This document shows, piece after piece, positions 16,269 to 26,451 of a DNA stretch of 32,228 bases. The notes beneath the pieces are model-generated. The model was given only the letters and a program-made list of their open reading frames with translations, did no database searches and had not been told where the DNA came from. This stretch comes from Candidatus Poseidoniales archaeon (GTDB lineage Archaea > Thermoplasmatota > Poseidoniia > Poseidoniales > Poseidoniaceae). The translations under genes and the position numbers were made by a program. The stretch spans positions 10,499 through 42,726 of the forward strand of contig QQSA01000097.1 in assembly GCA_003602535.1 (NCBI GenBank), in the 5' to 3' direction. The stretch's first letter is position 1. Each line of letters opens with the position of its first letter.

Positions 16269-19200
16269 ATGAATCATAATAAGAATGCAATTACCGCTTT
16301 GGTTTTCTCATGTTTAATGCTCTTAACTCCATTAGCAGGAGCCGCGAATATCACTAGTTTTGGTGGCGGAACAAGCGAAGTAACAGTCGATGTCAGAGAT
16401 GGTCCTGATTATACAAATAGCGTTGACGGAGTAGTAGTACTACCATCAGGAAACACGGTCACTAGTGCTTCGATGAAGGTTTCAACAGATATGGCCACTC
16501 ATGAGGATTATTCTTCAGTAAATTCAGATAACCAACAGTATGTATGGGACCCTCAATACAACAACCAGCAAACCGAATATTCTACATTGAGTGATTTTAC
16601 ATATAACGCAGATACAGTGAAACTAATCAGTGGAGGATTCTCTACAGACTTTGAAAGAACAGAATCTAATTTCTTTGATGACACAGCTCCTCCTGTAGTG
16701 GAGATGTCTGGCTGGCAACACGGCACCCTATCTCAGTCTACAGTTTTGAATGATAATTGTAACACTGGAAACGATTGTTGGGGTACGAATATGTATGACT
16801 GGGACAATGATTACACCAATGATGATGGTACCTCACAATTCTCATACAGTATGATTTCACCTGCATTGGAAGTCCAACCAGGTTCACCAATTGCTAAATT
16901 TTCTAGTTGGCACGGGCTGCATTGGTCGGAAACAAATCCTGGAACAAACCCAACTAAAACCTACTATGATTGTGGATATGTAATGGTTAGGAGTTCATCC
17001 ACACCGAATTTCAATCCTGCTGATCCATGGACTCATCTTGAATTCGATATCGTTAACTCCACAGGTATCGGTTACTCTAATGGATTATATCCAATAGGTA
17101 ATGGAAATGGTAGGATCCAGACCTGCGACGGACTTCCCACATCCGCTTATGCCCTGGGCGGAGAATCAACTGATTCTACTCTGAATCCTAATGGATGGGG
17201 TACTTTAGCACTTAATCTGGATTCATTCAAAAATAATTATGTCCAATTAAAGTTCGTATTAACACATAATTCCGGTAGTGGTGTACCATATAATGCCACA
17301 ATGCCAGGATGGTTTATCGATGATTTCAGAATGGGAGATCCTCTTCCACAATCTGGTTCTATGACCGTCAAAGGTTTTACTCCAATCCAAAACCCTAACC
17401 CTGGATTCCCTGATGGATACGGTGTTCTCAATATTGAACAAGAAACATCTCCTACTAACTCTCTCACAGTTTCAATCCTTCGTGGTAGTACAACTGAAGT
17501 TGTAGTTGATACGAATGGAAATCAAATGACAGGTTTAGAAGGTCCAATCATCGAACTGTGGGATATTGATTCATCAGAATATCCAGTGGTCGACTTTAAG
17601 TTCGATTTCGATACGGGACAATACAAGTTGTCAACTGCAGTATTACATGGATTTAATGTTGGAACTAGAGTTGGTACTGGTCTAAATGATACAAATGTGA
17701 TATTTGATCCAACAGTAATGGATGGAGTTTGGCAAACATCTGGTGGGGGCCAACCTCTATTCTATACGCCAACAATTTTGGATGATTCATTCAGTGAACC
17801 ATTGTACACATCAAAATTCTCTCAACCAATCGTAGGAGTTACTCCTGTGGTTCTGGATGACTGTAGTGAAGATCCGCATGTTGAATTGAACTTACGTGAC
17901 AATTCAATTATCAATCTAACAGTGGGACAAAAGTGGGTTCCGGCCACTCCAATTTTCGGATTTACCAGCATGGTGTCTTATGAAAATCCATGTGGCATGT
18001 CTGAACTATGGTTCGACTTAGAATTCGGTCACAATGCCGAAGGAGTAACTTTGGATATTGCTGAAGATGGAGATGTTGAATGGGCTATGAATGAACCAGC
18101 ATTTGGAGCATTTGGCCGCCAGACTACTCTTTGGGGTGGATTCATCGATGGAGCTAATCAGGGGATTGATCAGACCACTCTTACATTAAATTCCAATGGT
18201 GAAGCAACAGGTGGAAGTTTCATGCTACCTCTAGATTCTGATGTGAAATTGGCAGATGTAATCTTGTCAGGCAACACTGCTGGAGCCTTTGATTTGTCAC
18301 TTGTAGCTAGTGGCCAAGAAGTAGATCTGGGAACAATGGAAAACAGATCACTGATTGCATACGAAACTGTTTATCCAATGTTTTCTTTGAAGGATGCTTT
18401 GAATAGTCTATTGAATAATCCTCTATTGGCCCCTTCACACATTGATGATTATGGCAATCAATGGGCGACATTCAACTTTGAAGTCGTAAATATCAACGCT
18501 TCAAGCGGCTCCCAGGTTACAGTTAGCAATCTAGATGTGATTTATGATTGGGAAACAACTCTTGACGCCGCTGAAAATTTCGATAGAGAACTCAATCAGG
18601 GAATTGCATTAGGAACTGGAGCGAATGTCGAAGTTCCATTATCACTTTCCGCAGGTAGTGGTGGAGCAGTCAAGTTCTCCGACTTGTCGATTACCACTTC
18701 AACTGGATACGACTCAGCTCTTACCCTTACAGGTAGCCCAGCGGGGTTGTATCCTAACGGTGATATTATTGAGGCAGTTTCAATTCACAGCGTTGATCAA
18801 TCTACTGGAGCCTCATTTGCAGAGTCTAGGTTAAGGATGGAATCGTCAAGTGGGGTTGTCGAATTAGGATTTTCAGAATTATCATCGTTCAGTGAAGTCT
18901 ATGATCCTATGAATTTGGTTACTATGGAATCTTCAACTTACACCAATGTTGGTGATGAGATTCATGTGACTTGGAGATTCAGAATAAACACAGCTTGGGA
19001 AGATACTGCTGAACTTCGTTTGTATGCAAGTTTGATTGCAAGTAATGGAGTGAATGGTTTACCGGGTGCAGTGGTTTTGGCACCTTTAGATGGTAATGCA
19101 ATAGAGAATGATGCAATGATTGAATCTTTCAAACTATTGAATGACGCAGGTGTTGAACAAAATCTGACATCAGCTAGTTCAAATCAGAATATACAATTGG

Positions 19201-22097
19201 TTGGAAGTGTGCGCCTTGAGGGCTTAGATGTTTCACCAGATCCTACTTCGTACAATCTTTCACTACAGCGTTGGAACGTTGAAACAATTAACGGAACTGT
19301 GGTAACAGAATGGGTCGAAGTATCGAATTCAACAGGTGTAATCGGTGGCGATTTTGATTGGAATATCAATCTTGGAGAAAATGCTGCAGGACAGGCAACT
19401 TACCGATTTATGATGGATGGATATGAAGGAGGAGACACCTTGTGCCCACCTTCTCCAATCGTTTCAGATTCAGAATGTGCAATACCGTTCAACCTTTCGA
19501 TTGATACCTTCTCACCTTCATTGGTAAATATCTCAGTTCTGAAATCATCAAACTACGATCCTACAATTTGGTCGAATTGGAGAGGATTAGTTGATGACAC
19601 TTGGGTTCTACCTAATGCGAATCAGAAAGTTAGAGTTTTGGCACAAGATATTCCTATGCCTCCAAGCACTTTAGACATGTACTATTGGGTTGAATATGAC
19701 CACGATGCAGATTCCGACGGAATAGCAGATCCTGATGAGTATCAGCATTTAGTCCTACAAAGTGATGGTAACTTACCAATAGCAAATTACAGTGGAGTCT
19801 TCAGTGATAACGCCAACAAAGGACAAGATCCACCTGGTAAGGTGAGCATCTACATCGAAGGTAATGATGTTGGAGGAAATGCAATTGAGGGAGGCATGCC
19901 AGGCTTCGAAGATGATTTGGTAACTTATGTTTCAATGGATGCAAAGACGCCAAATATCAGAAATTTCTTTATCGAAGATTCTCAAGGTAAGAGATTACAC
20001 AATCCTAACGAAGGAGCCCCTCTGTATATGGGTCCTTGGAATATGACAATGTTCGCTGGTAATGAATACCATCTGATTGTCGAGGCAACCGATGAAAATG
20101 GATGGAGAGATATCAATTATTTCGAAATCGACCTTGGTCCAGAAGACATGGTTGTGTATTATTCACCACGTAATGAATCAGCGTGGACCGATTCAGAAGA
20201 TATTGAGATCATTGAAGCAAGCAATGAGAGCGATGGCCCTCAGGTTCTAAGAATGGATGGCGGTCGACTAATCGATCCATTCGAAGATGAATTCTATCTT
20301 GACCTTCCAATAAGAATGAATTGGGACATTGTTGGCATCGGCTCGACTACCTATGTGCCACAATTGAGAATCAAGGATATGGATCGTGACCCTTCGTTGA
20401 TGAGTGAATCAGGTGGAAGGCACAAGCAGCGATGGGTATACAGTGATGGAATCCAACTTGATTATCGAAATGGAATCACTCCATCATTCACAGATATGTC
20501 TGAACCTTATTCACAAAATATTGAGACTTCATTCGTATTCCCACTGGATACAATTTCATTAGAGGGGCAATACGCATATGTTGAAGGTATAAACAACGGT
20601 GTTTACATCTTGCCTGCTGGTGAATTTACCCTTGAGATAACCAGGCTTGAGGCTACTATGGATCCTCAAAGAGGATACTTCCCTTACCCTGCAGGAGGAG
20701 CGGATGGTTCCAAAACAGATGGTCCTACATTACACACATTCGATGACGGTAGTTTCAACATCAATATCACAGCACCTCCAATTACAAATGAGTATGTTTA
20801 CCAATTTAGGCTAGTCAATCTGCCTGATGGAGCAACTGATGATACAGCAACTATTTGTGAAGGTAACAACGCATTTGGATGTGGTTCCTTCAAGATTAAG
20901 GTAGACGCTTTGCAACCAGATTTGAAAGATGAAACATGGACTGCTAGTTCAGGACTTAATCAAGAAATACTAGCGAATGTCATGCCATCATCCTCAATTC
21001 ATTGTATTGATGTCCAAGCAAAAATCGACGAAAACGCAGCGTTGATAGCAGGAGAAGTAAATTTGAGATGGTTATTCTATTCCGACTCCAAATCAATACC
21101 TCCTGTAACTTGGCCTGTATATGAGAACACATTCAATACTCAGGAAGCACAATCTTATCCGATGGAAGTAGATGTACTTGGAGGAGAGTATCTGGTTTCT
21201 GCAGAATGTGTTGATTTATGGCAGCATCCAGATGATCCAACAAGAAATGATGTCGAAGACCGAGGCATAGACCTGGTTCTATGGATTGAAGGAAGAGATT
21301 CTGCGGGCTGGGCTATCGATGGCGGTGGACCGAATGTCGCCGGCGGAGTCAGTCCAATATACCACTCTGAAGCCGTCAATTCCAGATACCGTTTGGACTA
21401 TGAGCAAGCAACATTCCAAGTAATCGATGTGACATTGTTCCCTAAGAATCCGGAAGTTGGCGATTCTCCTGAATTAGAGATTTCTCTGATAAACGATGGT
21501 AATATCGACGGTAACATTACATTGGAAATCCAATCTGTAAAGGAAGGTGGCTTCCCAACAACAGAGACAACTTATACTACTAGTGAGATTGAGAAAGGTC
21601 AAACTTTGAAAATCTCTGTTGATGATTTAGAGCCATTCGCAAGTTCGACTAGTGGAATGTATTACATTATTATCGATGCAGATACAAATCAGGTTCTGTA
21701 TCAAGGGAATTGGACTAATCGTTCAGATACCTTCAATGTTGCAGAATCTTCTGAAGATGAAGGGTTGTTATCCGGCTCAGGTATGTTGATAGTTGTAGGA
21801 TTAGGTGCTTTGATTCTGATTCTATTAGTTGCGGTTGTGGTATTGGCAAAGCGTAATTCAGATGGTGGGACATATGAGTATGAATATGAATATGAAGCTG
21901 AAGAACAAAAATCTTACGCGGATATTCCAGCAGTAGAGGTTGGTGCTTTAGCAGGTCCACCCGATACCAATGTCGACCCATTAATGGCAGCAGCATTAGC
22001 CGAATTCCCTCAATGGGACCAAGCAACAATTCAGGGCTACTTTGACCAAGGATGGGATATTGACACACTTCGTGATTGGGTTAACAACAACCAGTGA
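16269..22097 (+). CDS. Very large secreted/surface protein (~1942 aa) with signal peptide, C-terminal TM anchor and short cytoplasmic domain
   Basis: N-terminal hydrophobic signal (ITALVFSCLMLLTPLAGAA); Ca-binding-like DHDADSDGIADPDEY; C-terminal GSGMLIVVGLGALILILLVAVVVLAKR anchor, then acidic tail and DPLMAAALAEFPQWDQATIQGYFDQGWDIDTLRDWVNNNQ. SD GGAGGAGGAG upstream. Confidence 0.8.
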   Translation: MNHNKNAITALVFSCLMLLTPLAGAANITSFGGGTSEVTVDVRDGPDYTNSVDGVVVLPSGNTVTSASMKVSTDMATHEDYSSVNSDNQQYVWDPQYNNQQTEYSTLSDFTYNADTVKLISGGFSTDFERTESNFFDDTAPPVVEMSGWQHGTLSQSTVLNDNCNTGNDCWGTNMYDWDNDYTNDDGTSQFSYSMISPALEVQPGSPIAKFSSWHGLHWSETNPGTNPTKTYYDCGYVMVRSSSTPNFNPADPWTHLEFDIVNSTGIGYSNGLYPIGNGNGRIQTCDGLPTSAYALGGESTDSTLNPNGWGTLALNLDSFKNNYVQLKFVLTHNSGSGVPYNATMPGWFIDDFRMGDPLPQSGSMTVKGFTPIQNPNPGFPDGYGVLNIEQETSPTNSLTVSILRGSTTEVVVDTNGNQMTGLEGPIIELWDIDSSEYPVVDFKFDFDTGQYKLSTAVLHGFNVGTRVGTGLNDTNVIFDPTVMDGVWQTSGGGQPLFYTPTILDDSFSEPLYTSKFSQPIVGVTPVVLDDCSEDPHVELNLRDNSIINLTVGQKWVPATPIFGFTSMVSYENPCGMSELWFDLEFGHNAEGVTLDIAEDGDVEWAMNEPAFGAFGRQTTLWGGFIDGANQGIDQTTLTLNSNGEATGGSFMLPLDSDVKLADVILSGNTAGAFDLSLVASGQEVDLGTMENRSLIAYETVYPMFSLKDALNSLLNNPLLAPSHIDDYGNQWATFNFEVVNINASSGSQVTVSNLDVIYDWETTLDAAENFDRELNQGIALGTGANVEVPLSLSAGSGGAVKFSDLSITTSTGYDSALTLTGSPAGLYPNGDIIEAVSIHSVDQSTGASFAESRLRMESSSGVVELGFSELSSFSEVYDPMNLVTMESSTYTNVGDEIHVTWRFRINTAWEDTAELRLYASLIASNGVNGLPGAVVLAPLDGNAIENDAMIESFKLLNDAGVEQNLTSASSNQNIQLVGSVRLEGLDVSPDPTSYNLSLQRWNVETINGTVVTEWVEVSNSTGVIGGDFDWNINLGENAAGQATYRFMMDGYEGGDTLCPPSPIVSDSECAIPFNLSIDTFSPSLVNISVLKSSNYDPTIWSNWRGLVDDTWVLPNANQKVRVLAQDIPMPPSTLDMYYWVEYDHDADSDGIADPDEYQHLVLQSDGNLPIANYSGVFSDNANKGQDPPGKVSIYIEGNDVGGNAIEGGMPGFEDDLVTYVSMDAKTPNIRNFFIEDSQGKRLHNPNEGAPLYMGPWNMTMFAGNEYHLIVEATDENGWRDINYFEIDLGPEDMVVYYSPRNESAWTDSEDIEIIEASNESDGPQVLRMDGGRLIDPFEDEFYLDLPIRMNWDIVGIGSTTYVPQLRIKDMDRDPSLMSESGGRHKQRWVYSDGIQLDYRNGITPSFTDMSEPYSQNIETSFVFPLDTISLEGQYAYVEGINNGVYILPAGEFTLEITRLEATMDPQRGYFPYPAGGADGSKTDGPTLHTFDDGSFNINITAPPITNEYVYQFRLVNLPDGATDDTATICEGNNAFGCGSFKIKVDALQPDLKDETWTASSGLNQEILANVMPSSSIHCIDVQAKIDENAALIAGEVNLRWLFYSDSKSIPPVTWPVYENTFNTQEAQSYPMEVDVLGGEYLVSAECVDLWQHPDDPTRNDVEDRGIDLVLWIEGRDSAGWAIDGGGPNVAGGVSPIYHSEAVNSRYRLDYEQATFQVIDVTLFPKNPEVGDSPELEISLINDGNIDGNITLEIQSVKEGGFPTTETTYTTSEIEKGQTLKISVDDLEPFASSTSGMYYIIIDADTNQVLYQGNWTNRSDTFNVAESSEDEGLLSGSGMLIVVGLGALILILLVAVVVLAKRNSDGGTYEYEYEYEAEEQKSYADIPAVEVGALAGPPDTNVDPLMAAALAEFPQWDQATIQGYFDQGWDIDTLRDWVNNNQ

Positions 22098-22103
22098 TCG
22101 ATT

Positions 22104-22904
22104 ATGAATCTAGATTGGGAAGATATCCATTGGAAAGATCCCGATGGTGGCACAATAGTGCTACACGGATTCTTACCTACTGTGGTTTTACCAAATAAGA
22201 TGAGGCCTAGAATTCAATGGCATGGATTAGCAATTATTGGGTCAAGCGAAGAACCTGAAGTTTGGGAGGAAGAAGAAAAATCTGAGTCCAAAGACCCAGG
22301 AATTAATCTTGATAGTGCCATCCTAAATGGTGGTTTAGATGGCTTATATCTCGAAATGTTATCATGGGGTGTTGAAGGCTTACAAGTAGGTAAATTTCCA
22401 GATCCTGAGCCAAGGCGTTTGCATAAAGCAGCTATGAATCACGGTCGACCAGTTTTCTTCGCAGAACCCGATATGGATGACGAAACGTGGGCTGATTTTT
22501 TGGGTAGAGAGGCTAAAGCAATGACAAGGCCTCTAAAGCTGTTAAGGATTGTTTTTACTTCGAGGAGATGGCGAAAAGGAATCAAGAAAATGCGTAAGCA
22601 TATTGTTGAACAACCTCCAAGGGAACCGGATGGTTTGCAAGCGGCAAGTGCTCTTGCTGCTACATGGTGGTTATTGAACCGTCAAAATTCCGAAGAAGAA
22701 TTGAATTTGGAGAAGGATCTAAGATTAGCAAGTAGATTGCGTGGTGGATTAGCATCTCTAAGAAAGGAACATGGAGATGATGCGGTACTACTGGTGCCGA
22801 TACAACAGGCCAGCAAAGAATCTATCCTTTTTGCACTGGATACTATTCCTGAAGCAGAGGAGAGTTCATCACTCTCCGGTTCTTCGGATAAAGAGGAGGA
22901 GTGA
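22104..22904 (+). CDS. Conserved-looking hypothetical protein
   Basis: Long ORF in tight operon-like spacing between the surface protein and the TBP-like gene; no motif recognised. Confidence 0.5.
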   Translation: MNLDWEDIHWKDPDGGTIVLHGFLPTVVLPNKMRPRIQWHGLAIIGSSEEPEVWEEEEKSESKDPGINLDSAILNGGLDGLYLEMLSWGVEGLQVGKFPDPEPRRLHKAAMNHGRPVFFAEPDMDDETWADFLGREAKAMTRPLKLLRIVFTSRRWRKGIKKMRKHIVEQPPREPDGLQAASALAATWWLLNRQNSEEELNLEKDLRLASRLRGGLASLRKEHGDDAVLLVPIQQASKESILFALDTIPEAEESSSLSGSSDKEEE

Positions 22905-22906
22905 GA

Positions 22907-23446
22907 ATGGGCGCACAAAATAACATCGAAGTTAGGGTCGAGAATCTTCTAGTTCGATTCACTCCATCGCCTCCTGTTGACCTTGAAGAGGCTGTAGAGC
23001 GCCTTGGAGGAGTAAAGAACGGCGATGTGATTATCAAGATGCTAGATGTTCCTCGTGCAACTTTAATCATCGATGAAGAAGGCCGTATTATTGTTCACGG
23101 GACTCATCGAATAGAAGCTGCTAGAGCAGCAGCAAAAGAAATGCTTCTCCGCATGGGCCGTGATGATTCTGGATTGGTTGCTGAATTAGGACCCATTGTG
23201 GCATCATTCAATTTCGGAGAAGTGGTTCCAATCCACAATTTACGAATGAATTTAGGTAGCGGGACTACTTCAATAGATGAAAGATTAGGTTGCCTGAGGT
23301 TAAACGATACAAGACACGATCTCGAATTGCTAATCTGGGCTGATGGTCGTTGTGTTGCTTTGAACGCTCGCCATCAAAACATGGTTGCCATGGCGGCAGT
23401 GCATTGGAAATCTAAATTTGCAAATAAAAAATCGCTCAAGGCGTGA
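22907..23446 (+). CDS. Divergent TATA-binding-protein-like (TBP-fold) protein
   Basis: Two-repeat organisation; first repeat IEVRVENLLVRFTPSPPVDLEEAVERLGG...PRATLIIDEEGRIIVHGTHRIEAARAAAKEM follows the archaeal TBP repeat pattern. Confidence 0.6.
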   Translation: MGAQNNIEVRVENLLVRFTPSPPVDLEEAVERLGGVKNGDVIIKMLDVPRATLIIDEEGRIIVHGTHRIEAARAAAKEMLLRMGRDDSGLVAELGPIVASFNFGEVVPIHNLRMNLGSGTTSIDERLGCLRLNDTRHDLELLIWADGRCVALNARHQNMVAMAAVHWKSKFANKKSLKA

Positions 23447-23451
23447 GATTT

Positions 23452-24294
23452 ATGGATTGGAAAGGGCCAATCCTTGACAATCATTTCCATCTTAATCGTG
23501 AAGGAAGATACTTAGATGCAGCTAGAGATTTTTTGAGAGTAGGAGGAACCGATTTAGTTTTGGTCCATTGTCCTGATTTTGCTAAACCTCCTACTACCAG
23601 AGATGGGCACAAATCATCGTATGCCAATACAATTTCAATGGCCGAAGAAGTTAGAAAACTTGGATTAAATGTTCGTGTCATACTTGGCCCGCATCCTGCA
23701 GCATTCGCTCACCAATTCGAAACATTGGGCGATCGAGCTGAGGAAAATTACTGGGACAGTATCGAAACTGCTCTTGATTTTGTTCATGAAGGTAAGGCGC
23801 ATGGAGTTGGAGAAGTAGGTAGGCCTCATTGGAAAGTTTCTGATGAGATTTGGCAACGATCAAATGCGTTACTTCTAGAAACTATGGAAATGGCTGCGAA
23901 AGAAAGCATACCACTGCAACTTCACGTTGAAGGAGAATCTGATGAAACATATGGTGAATTAGCATCGATGGCGGATAAGGCAGGGTTGTCACGTGAACGT
24001 TTAGTCAGACACTATGCTCCACCAAGGGTAGAATCTTCTTACACCCAAGGAATAACTCCAAGTGTACTCGCAGGTAGTGGTTCAATTGAGGAATTAATGT
24101 CGACATATGACAACTCCTCACATGGTTTCATGCTTGAAACCGACTACATGGATGACCCGCGAAGACCGGGGGCAGTTCTTGGTCCAAAAACAGTTCCAAA
24201 AAGAACTAGACAATTGCTCGCAGCAGGTTTAGATGAAGAGATTCTGTATTGTTGTCATAGGGATTTACCTGACCGTATATATGGTCCATACTAA
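23452..24294 (+). CDS. TatD-related metal-dependent hydrolase
   Basis: GPILDNHFHLNREGRYLDAARDFLRVGGTDLVLVH, VILGPHPA, HGVGEVGRPHWKV, LQLHVEGES, RLVRHYAPP; ATG at 23452 or GTG at 23443. Confidence 0.8.
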   Translation: MDWKGPILDNHFHLNREGRYLDAARDFLRVGGTDLVLVHCPDFAKPPTTRDGHKSSYANTISMAEEVRKLGLNVRVILGPHPAAFAHQFETLGDRAEENYWDSIETALDFVHEGKAHGVGEVGRPHWKVSDEIWQRSNALLLETMEMAAKESIPLQLHVEGESDETYGELASMADKAGLSRERLVRHYAPPRVESSYTQGITPSVLAGSGSIEELMSTYDNSSHGFMLETDYMDDPRRPGAVLGPKTVPKRTRQLLAAGLDEEILYCCHRDLPDRIYGPY

Positions 24295-24340
24295 CCAAGA
24301 CTTCTTGACCTTAATTCACCTCGGGTTATTTGGTGGAACT

Positions 24341-25531
24341 TTGAAAAGAGTGTTTTTAATCTCAATTCTTGTTCTCTGCATTTTTGTTCCTTCGGGCGCA
24401 CAGGCCCAAGGCCAAATGCCGGGGCTAGGGGTAGAATTAGAGTGTGAAAACTCCGATACAATCAGTATCGATGTCACTCCAGGCGAGTCTAATATGTTCC
24501 AAAGAATGTGCACGGTTACCAATACTGGGTCGGTTACTGAAACTATTGAACTTGAGACCAGTGTCGATGGTAATGATTTCAGAGTCGAACTATCTCCTGG
24601 AAGTGAATCAACCTACACTATTGAGGCGGGTGGCGAGGAGACTTTTTATGTCGATTTTTCTGCAGCAGAACGTCTTCCAGTTTCATTTGAAAATTATGAA
24701 ATAAATGCACAAGTAGTAAGCATTGGTGTTGATCCAATACCTTCTCCCGATGTGAGTATGTTAAACATAACAGATTCAATCCAAGGTAAGGTTGAATCAT
24801 TGCCATACACCAAATTTAGTTTAGAAGTTACTCGTTCTGTGCTGAGTCTCGATTCGGGAGAAGAGGGCACAATCGATTTAACAATATTCAATGATGGCAA
24901 TATACAATTGGAAACCTTTGTTCTGGGTATGGAAAACAAAGATGAACTTATTGATGCAGGATTTGATCTTAAATTTTGTTGGGGCTACAAATCATCAGCG
25001 GAGTCATGTAGTGATTTATCAAAATCAAATGTATTTTTAGGAACGATTTTGGAGCCGAGCACTACTTCTGAGATAGGATCATTTGTGCTAAATGCTCCAG
25101 ATGGGCTGTCCAGCGAATTATCAATCGATGCGAATATCTTCGCATATTCTGATGATGCGGCACCTGGCGATATCGCTGGAGAAGATAGTTGGACTGTCGA
25201 GATAACAGTTAGGAGTTCCGAAGATGAAGGCGGCTTTGGATTAGACACCTTAGACACCTTAGATTCTGAAACCATGACAATGGTTGGAATGGCTGGTGGA
25301 GGCTTGATTGGAGTCGTTGTATTATTAGTCCTAATTTCTCGTTTAACCAAAAAAGCTGCGGGTAAGCAAAAGACCGCTGCCAAAGAAGCCAAGAGAGCAG
25401 CTAAAGCGGTCCGCAAATCGAAAAAATCCGGCGGCAAAGCGAAGAAGGCTAAAGCCGTGGAAGAAGATTTTGAAGACGATTTCGACGATGACTTTGATTT
25501 TGATGACGACTTCGACTTCGATGATTTATGA
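24341..25531 (+). CDS. Secreted/surface protein with signal peptide, TM anchor and charge-segregated Lys-rich then Asp/Phe-rich tail
   Basis: TTG start gives M-KRVFLISILVLCIFVPSGAQAQ signal peptide; TM MVGMAGGGLIGVVVLLVLISRL; tail KKAAGKQKTAAKEAKRAAKAVRKSKKSGGKAKKAKAVEEDFEDDFDDDFDFDDDFDFDDL. Confidence 0.7.
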   Translation: MKRVFLISILVLCIFVPSGAQAQGQMPGLGVELECENSDTISIDVTPGESNMFQRMCTVTNTGSVTETIELETSVDGNDFRVELSPGSESTYTIEAGGEETFYVDFSAAERLPVSFENYEINAQVVSIGVDPIPSPDVSMLNITDSIQGKVESLPYTKFSLEVTRSVLSLDSGEEGTIDLTIFNDGNIQLETFVLGMENKDELIDAGFDLKFCWGYKSSAESCSDLSKSNVFLGTILEPSTTSEIGSFVLNAPDGLSSELSIDANIFAYSDDAAPGDIAGEDSWTVEITVRSSEDEGGFGLDTLDTLDSETMTMVGMAGGGLIGVVVLLVLISRLTKKAAGKQKTAAKEAKRAAKAVRKSKKSGGKAKKAKAVEEDFEDDFDDDFDFDDDFDFDDL

Positions 25532-25626
25532 TTAAGGTGATTTTTGGGTTTATTTTTTCACCCCAGTAATTGCCTTTGTACCCCGATTAACCATGGCAAC
25601 AGTCATAGGCGTGGTGGCTAGGGAAA

Positions 25627-25647
25627 CACCTACCCTAAGGGTAGGTG
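25627..25647. promoter_or_regulatory. Perfect 9-bp hairpin CACCTACCC-TAA-GGGTAGGTG immediately upstream of fabI
   Basis: Perfect inverted repeat ending 6 nt before the ATG at 25654; its minus-strand core CCCTTAGGG matches the other hairpins. Confidence 0.55.
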
Positions 25648-25653
25648 CTAATC

Positions 25654-26448
25654 ATGCTTGGTTTACAAGGTAAAGTTGCATTCGTATTTGGTGTAGCAAG
25701 TGAAGACTCAATCGCTTGGGCGATTTGTAAGAGTCTTGCAGATGCAGGGGTCAAACTTTACCTCGGTTATCAGAAGAGGTTTATGTCCAGAGTGTTCCAA
25801 TTGAAAGACAAGCTGCCGGCAATTGCAGGATTTTATCCATTAGACGTTGCTACAGATGCAGATACCAAGGAATTCTTTGACGCATTTAGTAAAGAGAATC
25901 CTGGCTTGAAAGCAGATATTTTGATTCATGCGATCGGATTTGCGCCTCGAGAATGCTTCGATAGACCAATATTATTCGTCGAAGACGAGAGCATCAATAC
26001 GGCATTTACTATTTCTGCAAATTCATTGCAGCGTTGCCTTAAATTCGCTTTACCTTACCTCAACCCTGGTTCCTCAACAATAACTCTGACTTATGCGGCT
26101 TCAACAAGACATGTCCCTTCATACGGAATTATGAGTATGGCTAAAGCGGCCTTGGAATGCTGGACTAGAGAATTGGCATGCCATTTGGGCCCTGAAGGGC
26201 ACCGTGTAAATGCAATATCTAGCGGCCCAATACGAACTATTGCTGCCAGTGGCATCCCTGGATTTGATAACATCTTGGATCATGTTGCAAATAATTCTCC
26301 GCTTCGAAGAAATGTCACTCAGTCTGATGTTGCAGGTTGTACCACTTGGCTAGCAAGCCCTCTTGCATCAGGAGTCACTGGGCAATGCATTCACGTCGAT
26401 GCTGGGTATTCGATTACTATGGTGCCATCAAGCATAATGGGGGAATGA
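25654..26448 (+). CDS. fabI: Enoyl-[acyl-carrier-protein] reductase, FabI-type SDR
   Basis: GKVAFVFGVASEDSIAWAICKSLADAG, YGIMSMAK (Y-x6-K FabI signature), ELACHLGPEGHRVNAISSGPIRTIAASGIPGF, LRRNVTQSDV, HVDAGYSI. Confidence 0.93.
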   Translation: MLGLQGKVAFVFGVASEDSIAWAICKSLADAGVKLYLGYQKRFMSRVFQLKDKLPAIAGFYPLDVATDADTKEFFDAFSKENPGLKADILIHAIGFAPRECFDRPILFVEDESINTAFTISANSLQRCLKFALPYLNPGSSTITLTYAASTRHVPSYGIMSMAKAALECWTRELACHLGPEGHRVNAISSGPIRTIAASGIPGFDNILDHVANNSPLRRNVTQSDVAGCTTWLASPLASGVTGQCIHVDAGYSITMVPSSIMGE

Positions 26449-26451
26449 AAC

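Noticed and set aside
24233-24340. 5' part of the 24233-25531 ORF as a protein N-terminus
   Set aside because: Overlaps the end of the TatD-like gene; TTG at 24341 immediately gives a typical signal peptide, so the true start is probably there.
25535-25570. gggtttattttttcacccc as a strong terminator
   Set aside because: A T-run with weak flanking complementarity after a stop codon; plausible archaeal termination signal but too weak to call as a separate feature.
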